Positions 18,521 through 25,733 of a stretch of 53,789 nucleotides of DNA are shown in pieces. The DNA comes from Lachnospiraceae bacterium. Lineage in GTDB: Bacteria > Bacillota > Clostridia > Lachnospirales > Lachnospiraceae. Below the pieces are notes generated by a model. The model saw only the letters and a list, made by a program, of their open reading frames with translations. It had not been told where the DNA came from and ran no database searches. Both the position numbers and the translations under genes were made by a program. Position 1 is the stretch's first letter; every line of letters starts with the position of its first letter. The stretch covers positions 65,086 through 118,874 of the forward strand of contig JAAVAC010000011.1 in NCBI GenBank assembly GCA_014804265.1, in the 5' to 3' direction.

Positions 18521-18856
18521 ATGAAAAAAAACATGATATTGAAGATACTATTATGCTGTAATTTGTTAGTGCTAACACCTTCTATCATTGAAGTATTACC
18601 TGCATTAGGCGTTATTCGCATAGGATTTCCAGTGGTATGGGGGCTTTGGTGGTATTTGAATGCTTTTTATGGAGCTTTTATTTCAATACCAGCCATAGTA
18701 ATCATTACTCTGATTACTATATTTGTAATAATCTATAATTATAAAAAGGATGATTTGACAGAGAAAGATTTGATTATATTGATAATTCTTTGCTTGCTGA
18801 ATATTCTGGCAGGTTTGGGCAGTCAAGAAATTGCCGAGCATGTAAAAGGTATCTGA
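18521..18856 (+). CDS. Small membrane protein, candidate immunity protein 3
   Basis: 111 residues from ATG 18521, with GGAG seven bases before it; an upstream in-frame ATG at 18509 lacks a site. Helices: ILKILLCCNLLVLTPSI, WWYLNAFYGAFISIPAIVII, a KKDDLTEKD loop and LIILCLLNILAGLGS. It is most similar to candidate immunity protein 5 (shared LLCCNLLVL.PSI and LTEKDL.IL..LCLLNILA.LGS). It follows the decayed cassette 3, so it may be the survivor of an obsolete toxin-immunity pair. Function is inferred from context. Confidence 0.7.
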   Translation: MKKNMILKILLCCNLLVLTPSIIEVLPALGVIRIGFPVVWGLWWYLNAFYGAFISIPAIVIITLITIFVIIYNYKKDDLTEKDLIILIILCLLNILAGLGSQEIAEHVKGI

Positions 18857-18884
18857 TGGAATATTTCCATATGAAGGTGTTTAA

Positions 18885-19010
18885 ATGAAAAAAATAAAGT
18901 ATGGAAAATATTATTGTGCTGCAATTTATTAGTGTTATCACCATCTATTTATGCAGCAGTATCATCATGGGAACCATTTTCTCTGTTGACGTTTCTAAAT
19001 GGCGTTTATG
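18885..19010 (+). pseudogene. Truncated immunity-like gene fragment
   Basis: About 126 bases nearly identical to the 5' part of candidate immunity gene 5 (19464 onward), including GGAAAATATTATT and TCATGGGAACCATTTTCTC. It then stops abruptly after the equivalent of LLNG.Y. The ATG is out of frame with the conserved helix, as in copy 5. It is a broken extra copy, evidence of repeated duplication and deletion here. Confidence 0.7.
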
Positions 19011-19059
19011 ATATGAATGAATTTAAGGGATTATGCAATTTTAAGTCGGAGGCGCCCAA

Positions 19060-19404
19060 ATGAAAAAGAAAGCATTTCAAATGCTATTATGCGGTAATCT
19101 ATTAATATTATTTCCTTCTATTTGGATTGAGTTAATTCGATACGGCATTATACCTTTTGAGTGCCTTAAGCATGTCCCGTCAATTATGTCATTTAAATGG
19201 CTTAATATACTTATACTCTTTACATATGGAGTTCTTTTTTCAATGCCCGCTATGATAATTATAAGCATTAGTACTTTGATTATAATAGAAAAAGAACTTA
19301 AAAAGGAAAATTTGATCCTGTTTATATGGCTGATTCTTTGGCTATTAAACGCAATCGCAATTTTATCCAGTTTTGACATGGTAATGTTTGTGGCAAGGCA
19401 ATAA
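19060..19404 (+). CDS. Small membrane protein, candidate immunity protein 4
   Basis: 114 residues; the ATG follows a CGGAGG site. It is a clear paralogue of candidate immunity protein 2 (MKKKAFQMLLCGNLLILFPSI; GVLFSMPAMIIISISTLIIIEKE; LLNAIAILSSFD). The loop between the first two helices is longer and divergent (ECLKHVPSIMSFKW against KYAWSIMSPNW), the region most likely to carry specificity. There is no adjacent toxin cassette, so it is an orphan protector by position. It is followed by a hairpin related to the one after protein 2. Confidence 0.7.
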   Translation: MKKKAFQMLLCGNLLILFPSIWIELIRYGIIPFECLKHVPSIMSFKWLNILILFTYGVLFSMPAMIIISISTLIIIEKELKKENLILFIWLILWLLNAIAILSSFDMVMFVARQ

Positions 19405-19477
19405 ATTTTTATGTAATAAGATGTCTTCCATCAGATAAGCATCTCATTATGAGGGATGTTCAAATGAAAAACATAAA

Positions 19478-19804
19478 GTGTGGAAAATATTATTATGTTG
19501 CAATTTATTAGTGTTATCACCTTCTATTTTTACAGTAGCATTAGATGTTTATGCAGCAGTATTATCATGGGAACCATTTTCTATCTTGAATTTTATCTTG
19601 ACGCTTCTAAATGGATTTTATGGAATCATTTCAATACCAGCCATAATAATCATCCCCTTAATTACTATATTTATAATAATAGATGAGTATAAAAAAGAAA
19701 ATTTGGCAGAGAAAGATTTGGTCATACTGATAGTTCTTTGCTTGCTGAATATTCTGGCAAGTCTGGGCAGCCGGGAATTTGCCAGTATGGTAATGAGTAC
19801 ATAG
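19478..19804 (+). CDS. Small membrane protein, candidate immunity protein 5 (start region frameshifted)
   Basis: 108 residues if started at GTG 19478. The good ribosome site (GAGGGA, 19451-19456) instead serves an ATG at 19464 that is out of frame by one base. Compared with gene 1 (ATGAAAAGGCATAAAGT) this copy reads ATGAAAAACATAAAGT, one base shorter in the adenine-rich tract. The rest of the frame is intact: WKILLCCNLLVLSPSI, YGIISIPAIIIIPLITIF, a KKENLAEKD loop and LCLLNILASLGS. It may be weakly expressed from GTG, inactive, or switched by tract-length change. It is the last gene of the array and an orphan by position. Confidence 0.6.
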   Translation: MWKILLCCNLLVLSPSIFTVALDVYAAVLSWEPFSILNFILTLLNGFYGIISIPAIIIIPLITIFIIIDEYKKENLAEKDLVILIVLCLLNILASLGSREFASMVMST

Positions 19805-19961
19805 TTCCAGGAGCTCCTGGTAAAATACTATAAGTCTATGAATTTACACATCATGTCCTGAATTTGAAACGGAACCATGCCATAAATCTTAACAAAAAAA
19901 GGAAATCCTGCTAAATTTTACAACAAAAAGTAAGGGAATTTCTGTAAAATAAAATATTTCA

Positions 19962-19990
19962 TTGAATTCTAATCAAAGAATTCGTATAAT
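19962..19990 (+). promoter_or_regulatory. Promoter of the ECF sigma operon
   Basis: TTGAAT (19962-19967), 17 bases, perfect TATAAT (19985-19990). It is of housekeeping type and would start transcription around 19997, just before a strong hairpin. Confidence 0.6.
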
Positions 19991-20001
19991 GAAACTCAAA
20001 T

Positions 20002-20052
20002 GAATAACTGCAAAACAGCTGAAGCATCATGCAACAGGTTTTGCAGTTATTC
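20002..20052 (+). promoter_or_regulatory. 5'-leader hairpin of the ECF sigma operon
   Basis: A perfect 15-bp stem (20002-20016 with 20038-20052) and 21-base loop at the very 5' end of the predicted mRNA, 30 bases before the sigma start codon. No T-tract follows, so mRNA protection or regulated attenuation is likelier than plain termination. It could alternatively terminate the upstream array. Confidence 0.5.
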
Positions 20053-20082
20053 TATTCCACTTAAAAATGGACGGGGAATGAA

Positions 20083-20562
20083 ATGAAAGAAAAAGGTTTT
20101 CATCGAACACCAGAAGAGGTGGTGGAACTATATGCAGATACAGTCTATAAAATTGCCTTATCCCAGACAAAAAATAAAGAAGATGCGGAAGATATCTTTC
20201 AAGAGGTCTTCTTAAGCTACATGAATTGTAAAAAAGACTTTCTCTCTGAAGAACACGAAAAAGCCTATATCATCAGAATGACGGTAAATTATTGTAAAAA
20301 GCATTTCAGAAGTGCATGGTTCCGCCATCGGGCAGAATTTACGGAAGTTACCGGAATAGTCAGTAGGAATGAGGAAGAGGCGGACTTATATGAGTCTGTA
20401 TTAGAGCTTCCTGCCAAGTATAAGCTTGTGATTCACCTGTTTTATTATGAGGAGTTGTCCGTATCCCAGATCAGTCAGGTTCTCCACATAAAGGAAAGTA
20501 CAGTAAAATCCCAGCTTATGAGGGGCAGGCAAATGTTAAAGAAAGCTATTTTGGAGGTGTAA
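20083..20562 (+). CDS. ECF-type RNA polymerase sigma factor
   Basis: Extracytoplasmic-function sigma factor of 159 residues, the usual size. Region 2 is at about 12-80, with DAEDIFQEVFLSYM (2.2, core-binding) and the 2.4 segment around RMTVNYCKKHFRSAW. Region 4 is at about 98-158, with LPAKYKLVIHLFYYEELSVS and the recognition helix HIKESTVKSQLMRGRQMLKK. It directs transcription of a small regulon, usually held inactive by a membrane anti-sigma factor; the next gene, two bases after this stop, fits that role. A GGAATG site precedes the ATG. Target genes are not known; the lipoprotein gene downstream is a candidate. Confidence 0.93.
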   Translation: MKEKGFHRTPEEVVELYADTVYKIALSQTKNKEDAEDIFQEVFLSYMNCKKDFLSEEHEKAYIIRMTVNYCKKHFRSAWFRHRAEFTEVTGIVSRNEEEADLYESVLELPAKYKLVIHLFYYEELSVSQISQVLHIKESTVKSQLMRGRQMLKKAILEV

Positions 20563-20564
20563 AA

Positions 20565-21317
20565 ATGCAGGACAATATATTGATTCCATATAAGAATGTG
20601 AATGAGAAGATTTTAGTTCCGGACCAGTTAAAGGAAGATACCATACGGCTGATGAAAGAAAGAAAACCCGTAAGGAAGTATACGGCATTTGCATATGCGG
20701 CAGCAGTGTTTGCGTGCATTGCGGTATTAGGCGTGGTTTCTTTGCAGATCAGGCAGAGGGCGGAGAAGGATATTACCATCTGTGATGCATTGGATGAAAA
20801 TTCGGTAAAGGAACAGGTTGCGCTTTCCAAAGGAAGCCTGGACTTTGAAAAGATTCCGGGGGAATTTGTAGCTCCCGGTCTGACTTTGGGAGTAATGGAC
20901 GGGCAGAAGGTATCTGTAAATGAAAAAGAATATTTTGCTTATCTAGGAAAAAACCCCTTACCCTCTTATATTCCGGAAGGGATGACAAAGCAGGAGACAG
21001 AGGGGCAGATGCTTACCCAAAAAGAAGACGGAAGTTATGGAGAAGATCTGTTTTTTGTAACATATGAAGGAAGCAATGAAAGCTTTCTGGAAATTCTGTT
21101 ATCTGCCAATGGCATACCGGAAGCGGAAACGGCAAAAGAGCTGACCGGCAGTTCGGTTAATGGCATAGAGATCAAAACTGCATATTATGGTGCCAAACCA
21201 GAGGAAACGGTTTTTCTTGCCTATTTGCAGGCAGAGGGAGTAGGATATCGGATCAAAAGCAGGGGTATCAGTCAGGAGGAATTTATCCGGATTTTATTAT
21301 CCATCGTAAATAAATAA
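20565..21317 (+). CDS. Probable membrane anti-sigma factor
   Basis: 250 residues: a cytoplasmic N-terminus (about 1-44), one membrane helix (about 45-63, YAAAVFACIAVLGVVSL) and an extracellular C-terminal domain resembling the DUF4367 type found in Clostridial anti-sigma proteins. There is no zinc-binding HxxxCxxC motif, so it is not a ZAS-type anti-sigma. It starts two bases after the ECF sigma stop with GGAGGTG as ribosome site inside the sigma gene, so the two are translationally coupled. Role: sequester the sigma factor until an envelope signal is sensed. The call rests on gene order, topology and weak domain resemblance. Confidence 0.72.
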   Translation: MQDNILIPYKNVNEKILVPDQLKEDTIRLMKERKPVRKYTAFAYAAAVFACIAVLGVVSLQIRQRAEKDITICDALDENSVKEQVALSKGSLDFEKIPGEFVAPGLTLGVMDGQKVSVNEKEYFAYLGKNPLPSYIPEGMTKQETEGQMLTQKEDGSYGEDLFFVTYEGSNESFLEILLSANGIPEAETAKELTGSSVNGIEIKTAYYGAKPEETVFLAYLQAEGVGYRIKSRGISQEEFIRILLSIVNK

Positions 21318-21451
21318 AAAAATTTATTTCTTTTGCAACCTTTTGGAACCTTGCGGGATATTATTGTTAGAATGCAGGATCTGGCATGAAAGATTTTTTG
21401 CCGGACATGTAGATAAAATGAAGATTGTCTGAACAGACAGAAGGAGGAATT

Positions 21452-24088
21452 ATGAAAAAGATGAAAAGAATGATTAGTATGCTTGTTATCTTAACCGTCT
21501 TAGCAGGGAGCATTGCCGGATGTGGCAAAAAAGAGACTGCAGCAACTGACGACGGGGAAGTGACGGCACAGGAAACCGGCGGGGAGGAAGGGCTTAGAGC
21601 GGATGATTCTGACAATGACCTGTCCAGCAGCCTGAAACAGAAATATGCCGGAACCGAAAGCGACAAATACGAATATGCCAATCCGGTATATAATGTAGAA
21701 AGGGATCATGCCTTTGTATTTGAACAGGTAGGAACCCGTTATCAGGAGGATGACTCCTGCTATGATGATATTGGTGTCTACATAGACAGCAACTTTATAA
21801 ATCCAATTGTACCGGAAATGGAATATGATTCCGATAAGCAGACGCTGACCATCAGCCCGAACAAGGACATGCCGGCTCTCAGATATCTGGATGATGAATA
21901 CACGGAAGGTGTAAGAAACTGGGGAAATGCTCCAAAATACTGGATTGTACAAAAAAATGACTTTGCCACCGGGGAACCCTTGAAAAAGCCTATCGTTACC
22001 TTGTTTACGGTAAAAGCAGATTTAGATGCCCCTACCGTTACCTTTGATGTGGACGAAAAGGGATATGCGAGACTGTCCTGGAAGCCGGTTGCCGGTGCAA
22101 CAGGTTATAAAATATATGAACTGTCAGAAAGCGCCGAATATGGCATCAGTTTAGAATCTCCTTATCTGATTGGAGAAACGACAGATACCTCTTTTACCAA
22201 ATTTCCAGGAGTAGAAGAATATACGCCAGATACGGAGTTAGAAGAGGCAACAGGAATCGTATTTGGAGTAACTACCCAGAATATAGATTTTTATAACTCT
22301 GGCATTGATGATGAAGAAAGCGGGCTTAGCGATGTTTATTGTGTTGTAGCTGTAAACGGAGAAAAGAAATCCAATGTAAGCAACTTTATTTATGAAAAGG
22401 ACGTTAGAAATCGTTTAGTGTTCAGCCGTGTTTTTGATTATGATAATACGGGAGAAAAGGAAGAGGATTATGAGGTAGTCAGGGAAAAGGTTTCAGAGCT
22501 CCCATCCTTCCAACTGATAGAAATGGCAGACGGCTCTATTGTGCCCATGGCGATTGATTATGCCAATGCAACATGGAAAGAATCTCCGTATAACGTGGAT
22601 TTGGGAGATGGAAATATCACCATCAACATCCACGCAGGCATTCAGGGAACGGACTTTAAAATCACTCTGGCTGCCAGAAGTGCAACCAAGAGCACCATTG
22701 ACAGTGACCTTGCTGCCCTTGCCCAGAAGCAAAAATCCGTTAGCGGTAAAAGTGCAGATGTAAAGCCAAAGAACGATATTGATTATGTACCTTCCACAGA
22801 TAATTCTTCTGATAAGGGGAAAGAGCCAGAAGAAACCAGCCAGGAACCGGAGGAGTCCCAGGATACTTCGGATGCGGGAGATGTAGATGAAATCGATGAG
22901 TCAGAGGAAGAGCTTGCAGGAGATGACGGAATAGACGAAGCCGAGGAAGAGCTTGCAGGAGATGACGGAATAGACGAAGCCGAGGAAGAGCTTGCAGAAG
23001 GTGATGGAACTGACGAAGCCGAAGAAGAGCTTGCAGAAATTGAAGGGACCGATGAAGAGGCAGAAGATCCGGATGCAGAAGAATTGGCGACAACCGAATT
23101 AACCGGAGACGAATTAAACAATATTGAAGTAACTGCCACAAGCGCATTAAGTGCATATATTGCAACTTATATGCTTTCCCATGAGGAAGCCATTGACTTA
23201 TCCATGTTCCCGGAAGCTGGTGACAGCGATTATCTGGTAAATGCCCTGATGGAAGCTTACAATCAGAATCCGTTAATCGGTTCTTTGAATAGATATGCTT
23301 ATGATTACGATAGTTCTATTTTGCTTTTGGATTATGAATATTCCAGGGAAGAGCAGCAGGATATGCAGGAGGCAGTGTTAGCAGAGGCTGACAAGGTAAT
23401 CGGAGAAATCATAACCGATGACATGAATGATGTGGAAAAAGAATTTGCCATCAATAATTACCTGTGCTCCACTGCAGAATATGATTATGCTGCATTGGAC
23501 AATGCAGAAGAAAATAATTACCAGACAGTAGATCATGACTTTGCCCATTCCTTTACCCCTTATGGTGTATTGATCAACAAAGTGGGCGTATGTGCTTCTT
23601 ATGCAGGAGCATTTAAGGTACTGGCTGATAAGGCAGACCTGGATTGCTATGTGGTAAGCGGCTATTTAAACGGAAACCTTCCTCATGCATGGAACAGAGT
23701 AGGCATTGATGGACAATGGATTACGGTGGATTCTACCAACAATGATAATGAAAAATATGCAAATGCATTATTAAACATACCGGATTATATGTCTTCCGGT
23801 TTTCTGGTAGAAGACAACACCTATTTATTAGCAGACGCACTGGCTCAAATGGAAGCGGATCAGGAGGAAAGTGAATTTTACCGGGTAGAAAACAGATATT
23901 ACAGCCATGATGAACTGGAATCCCAGTTAGAGATGCTCTTAGCGAAAGGAGAAACCTTTACCATCCGTACCGACTATACCATTACCGAGGAGGAAATGAG
24001 AGAGCTGTTACAGGAAGCCCTGATGAATGCCCAGGTGCCGGAGGTAAGCGTTTATATGTTCCTAGGAGTTTTAACAGTAGAAATGTAA
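21452..24088 (+). CDS. Lipoprotein with fibronectin-like and transglutaminase-like domains
   Basis: Surface lipoprotein of 878 residues. ATG 21452 is chosen because AAGGAGGAA precedes it and a lipoprotein signal with lipobox LAGSIAGC follows (Cys at about 24). A fibronectin-III-like beta domain lies at about 190-235 (YARLSWKPVAGATGYKIYE). An acidic linker with four 13-residue repeats (EEELAGDDGIDEA type) spans about 485-536. The C-terminal transglutaminase-like fold has the full triad: Cys714 in GVCASYAGAF, His745 in PHAWNRV, Asp760 in WITVDSTNND. Such proteins act as wall-associated peptidases or crosslinkers. It follows the ECF sigma operon and may be a target of that sigma factor. The substrate is unknown; the family call is good. 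Confidence 0.86.
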   Translation: MKKMKRMISMLVILTVLAGSIAGCGKKETAATDDGEVTAQETGGEEGLRADDSDNDLSSSLKQKYAGTESDKYEYANPVYNVERDHAFVFEQVGTRYQEDDSCYDDIGVYIDSNFINPIVPEMEYDSDKQTLTISPNKDMPALRYLDDEYTEGVRNWGNAPKYWIVQKNDFATGEPLKKPIVTLFTVKADLDAPTVTFDVDEKGYARLSWKPVAGATGYKIYELSESAEYGISLESPYLIGETTDTSFTKFPGVEEYTPDTELEEATGIVFGVTTQNIDFYNSGIDDEESGLSDVYCVVAVNGEKKSNVSNFIYEKDVRNRLVFSRVFDYDNTGEKEEDYEVVREKVSELPSFQLIEMADGSIVPMAIDYANATWKESPYNVDLGDGNITINIHAGIQGTDFKITLAARSATKSTIDSDLAALAQKQKSVSGKSADVKPKNDIDYVPSTDNSSDKGKEPEETSQEPEESQDTSDAGDVDEIDESEEELAGDDGIDEAEEELAGDDGIDEAEEELAEGDGTDEAEEELAEIEGTDEEAEDPDAEELATTELTGDELNNIEVTATSALSAYIATYMLSHEEAIDLSMFPEAGDSDYLVNALMEAYNQNPLIGSLNRYAYDYDSSILLLDYEYSREEQQDMQEAVLAEADKVIGEIITDDMNDVEKEFAINNYLCSTAEYDYAALDNAEENNYQTVDHDFAHSFTPYGVLINKVGVCASYAGAFKVLADKADLDCYVVSGYLNGNLPHAWNRVGIDGQWITVDSTNNDNEKYANALLNIPDYMSSGFLVEDNTYLLADALAQMEADQEESEFYRVENRYYSHDELESQLEMLLAKGETFTIRTDYTITEEEMRELLQEALMNAQVPEVSVYMFLGVLTVEM
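22904..23059 (+). repeat. Four tandem 39-base units encoding acidic repeats
   Basis: Units at 22904, 22943, 22982 and 23021, each 39 bases, encode 13 residues of the form EEELA(G/E)(D/G)DG(I/T)DEA. Units 1 and 2 are essentially identical; 3 and 4 have drifted. They lie in the linker before the transglutaminase-like domain and may bind cations or vary in number between strains. Confidence 0.85.
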
Positions 24089-24153
24089 CACAATTTCATA
24101 AAAAATATGCTATAATGAATCTAAGAATCTGGATATAGTTCAGAATATTTAAA

Positions 24154-24360
24154 ATGAAATCCGGAGAGGTCATTATGGAAGGATTAAGCTATGAACCGGA
24201 GCTGATACTTTTAGATATCTCCCTACCCTTCTATAATGGCTTCTTTTTGTGCAATGAGATAAGAAAGCATACGAAGGCGCCCATTACTTCTCTGGAGCTT
24301 TTGTTACAGAAGGAGGAAGAATATGAAGATATGTATTATCAATGGCTCACCAAAAGGTAA
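24154..24360 (+). pseudogene. Response-regulator receiver remnant (VanR/BceR-like)
   Basis: An open frame of 68 codons holding only the middle of a receiver domain: EPELILLDISLPFYNGFFLC and NEIRKHTKAPI, with the phospho-acceptor Asp in LLDIS. Both the N-terminal beta strand with its acidic pair and everything after the fourth beta strand, including the DNA-binding domain, are missing, replaced by unrelated sequence that runs into the next gene. The FYNGF wording is typical of bacitracin-type regulators. A gene relic after internal deletion. Confidence 0.7.
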
Positions 24361-25666
24361 ATATAGTGTAACACTGCAGACTGTGCTATATATTGCTTCC
24401 AGATTTCCTGACTTTGAATGGGTGCAAATTGATGCCGGACAAAAGATCAAGTCTTATGAAAAGGACTTTTCGGAAGCTGGAAAAGCCATAGAGAATGCGG
24501 ATTTCCTTTTGTTTTCCTATCCGGTCTATACCTTTCTGGCACCCTGGCAGCTTCACCGGTTCATAGAACTTTTAAAAGAACAGGGGATGGATTTGTCGGA
24601 AAAATATGCGACACAGATTTCCACTTCAAAGCATTTTTTTGATGTAACAGCACATAATTACATAGAGCAGAATTGTCAGGATCTTAGGTTGAAGTACATT
24701 AAGGGAATGTCTGCTGATATGGAGGATCTTTTAAAAGAGGAAGGTCGGAAGGCGGCAGAAGGATTTTGGAGATTCGTCTGTGAAAGTGTAGAGCATGATA
24801 TATACGAAAGAGAAGAAAAGGAAGAATCCTCAGAGCAAAATGTCTATCAGCCGGGTCTGGAAATGACAGCTAAGAAAAGTGGAAAAAGAGTGGTTCTTGT
24901 TACCAATGCTGAAAAAGAGGATTCCTGTCTGAATGCTATGATGGAGGACTTTTGCACAGCGCTGCCTTTCAAAGCGGAAATTATCAACATTGGAGAATAC
25001 CCATTTTTGGGAGGCTGTCTTGGATGCTTAAGATGTGCGGCTGACGGAACTTGTATATATCAGGATGGTTTCGGGGATTTTTTGCGAAACAGAATTCAGA
25101 CGGCAGATGCTATTGTGTATGCTTTTACCATAAAAGACCATTCCATGGGCGCTTCCTTCAAGCTATATGATGACAGGCAGTTTTGCAATGGTCACCGCAC
25201 TATGACTATGGGAATGCCGGTTGGTTATCTGGTAAACGGAAATTATAAAAAAGAAGATAATCTTCGCATGGTAATAGAGGCTCGTGCAGAGGTAGGTCAC
25301 AACTATCTTGCAGGTGTGGGTACAGATCAGGAAAGTATTCGGAAAATGTCATGGAAGCTTTGTTACGCATTGGAAAATAAATATGTGCTGCCACAGAATT
25401 TTTATGGCATAGGCGGCATGAAGATTTTCCGGGATCTGATTTATGTGATGAGAGGAATGATGAAGGCAGACCACAAGTTTTATAAGAAGCAGGGTTTTTA
25501 TAAGGATCTGCCACATAAGAAAAAAGGACAGATGCTTTTTATGATGCTGGCAGGAGCCATGATGTCCAATCCAAAGCTCCGTGCTAAAATAGGAAATAAA
25601 ATGAATGAAGGCATGATTGCGCCTTATAAGAAGTTTATTAGTGATAGCAGGAAAAAAATATGGTAA
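24323..25666 (+). CDS. Flavodoxin-like/NAD(P)H-dependent FMN reductase family protein, two-domain
   Basis: 447 residues made of two flavodoxin-like halves. The N-terminal half starts with the FMN phosphate-loop motif MKICIINGSPKGKYS and contains ADFLLFSYPVY and APWQLHRF. The second half, from about residue 190 (RVVLVTNAEKED), has the family's cysteine motif GGCLGCLRC..DGTCIYQDGF and ADAIVYAFTIKDHSMGAS. The last ~100 residues are a basic helical extension. It probably binds FMN and transfers electrons from NAD(P)H to a small acceptor. The start overlaps the response-regulator remnant and is supported by AAGGAGGA. No partner gene is evident, and the substrate is unknown. Confidence 0.8.
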   Translation: MKICIINGSPKGKYSVTLQTVLYIASRFPDFEWVQIDAGQKIKSYEKDFSEAGKAIENADFLLFSYPVYTFLAPWQLHRFIELLKEQGMDLSEKYATQISTSKHFFDVTAHNYIEQNCQDLRLKYIKGMSADMEDLLKEEGRKAAEGFWRFVCESVEHDIYEREEKEESSEQNVYQPGLEMTAKKSGKRVVLVTNAEKEDSCLNAMMEDFCTALPFKAEIINIGEYPFLGGCLGCLRCAADGTCIYQDGFGDFLRNRIQTADAIVYAFTIKDHSMGASFKLYDDRQFCNGHRTMTMGMPVGYLVNGNYKKEDNLRMVIEARAEVGHNYLAGVGTDQESIRKMSWKLCYALENKYVLPQNFYGIGGMKIFRDLIYVMRGMMKADHKFYKKQGFYKDLPHKKKGQMLFMMLAGAMMSNPKLRAKIGNKMNEGMIAPYKKFISDSRKKIW

Positions 25667-25733
25667 ACTGCATATATAGACAAAATTTTATCAATAGAGT
25701 CAAATAGCAGATAAAAAGAACGGAAGGAGTCAT

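Noticed and set aside
19807-19820. 14-base perfect palindrome after immunity gene 5
   Set aside because: Has no loop, so it cannot fold into a standard terminator hairpin; too short to assign as an operator without a second copy.
22740-23165. Long minus-strand open frames opposite the acidic repeats
   Set aside because: Ser/Ala- and Leu-rich shadows of the 39-base repeat; no start site or domain.
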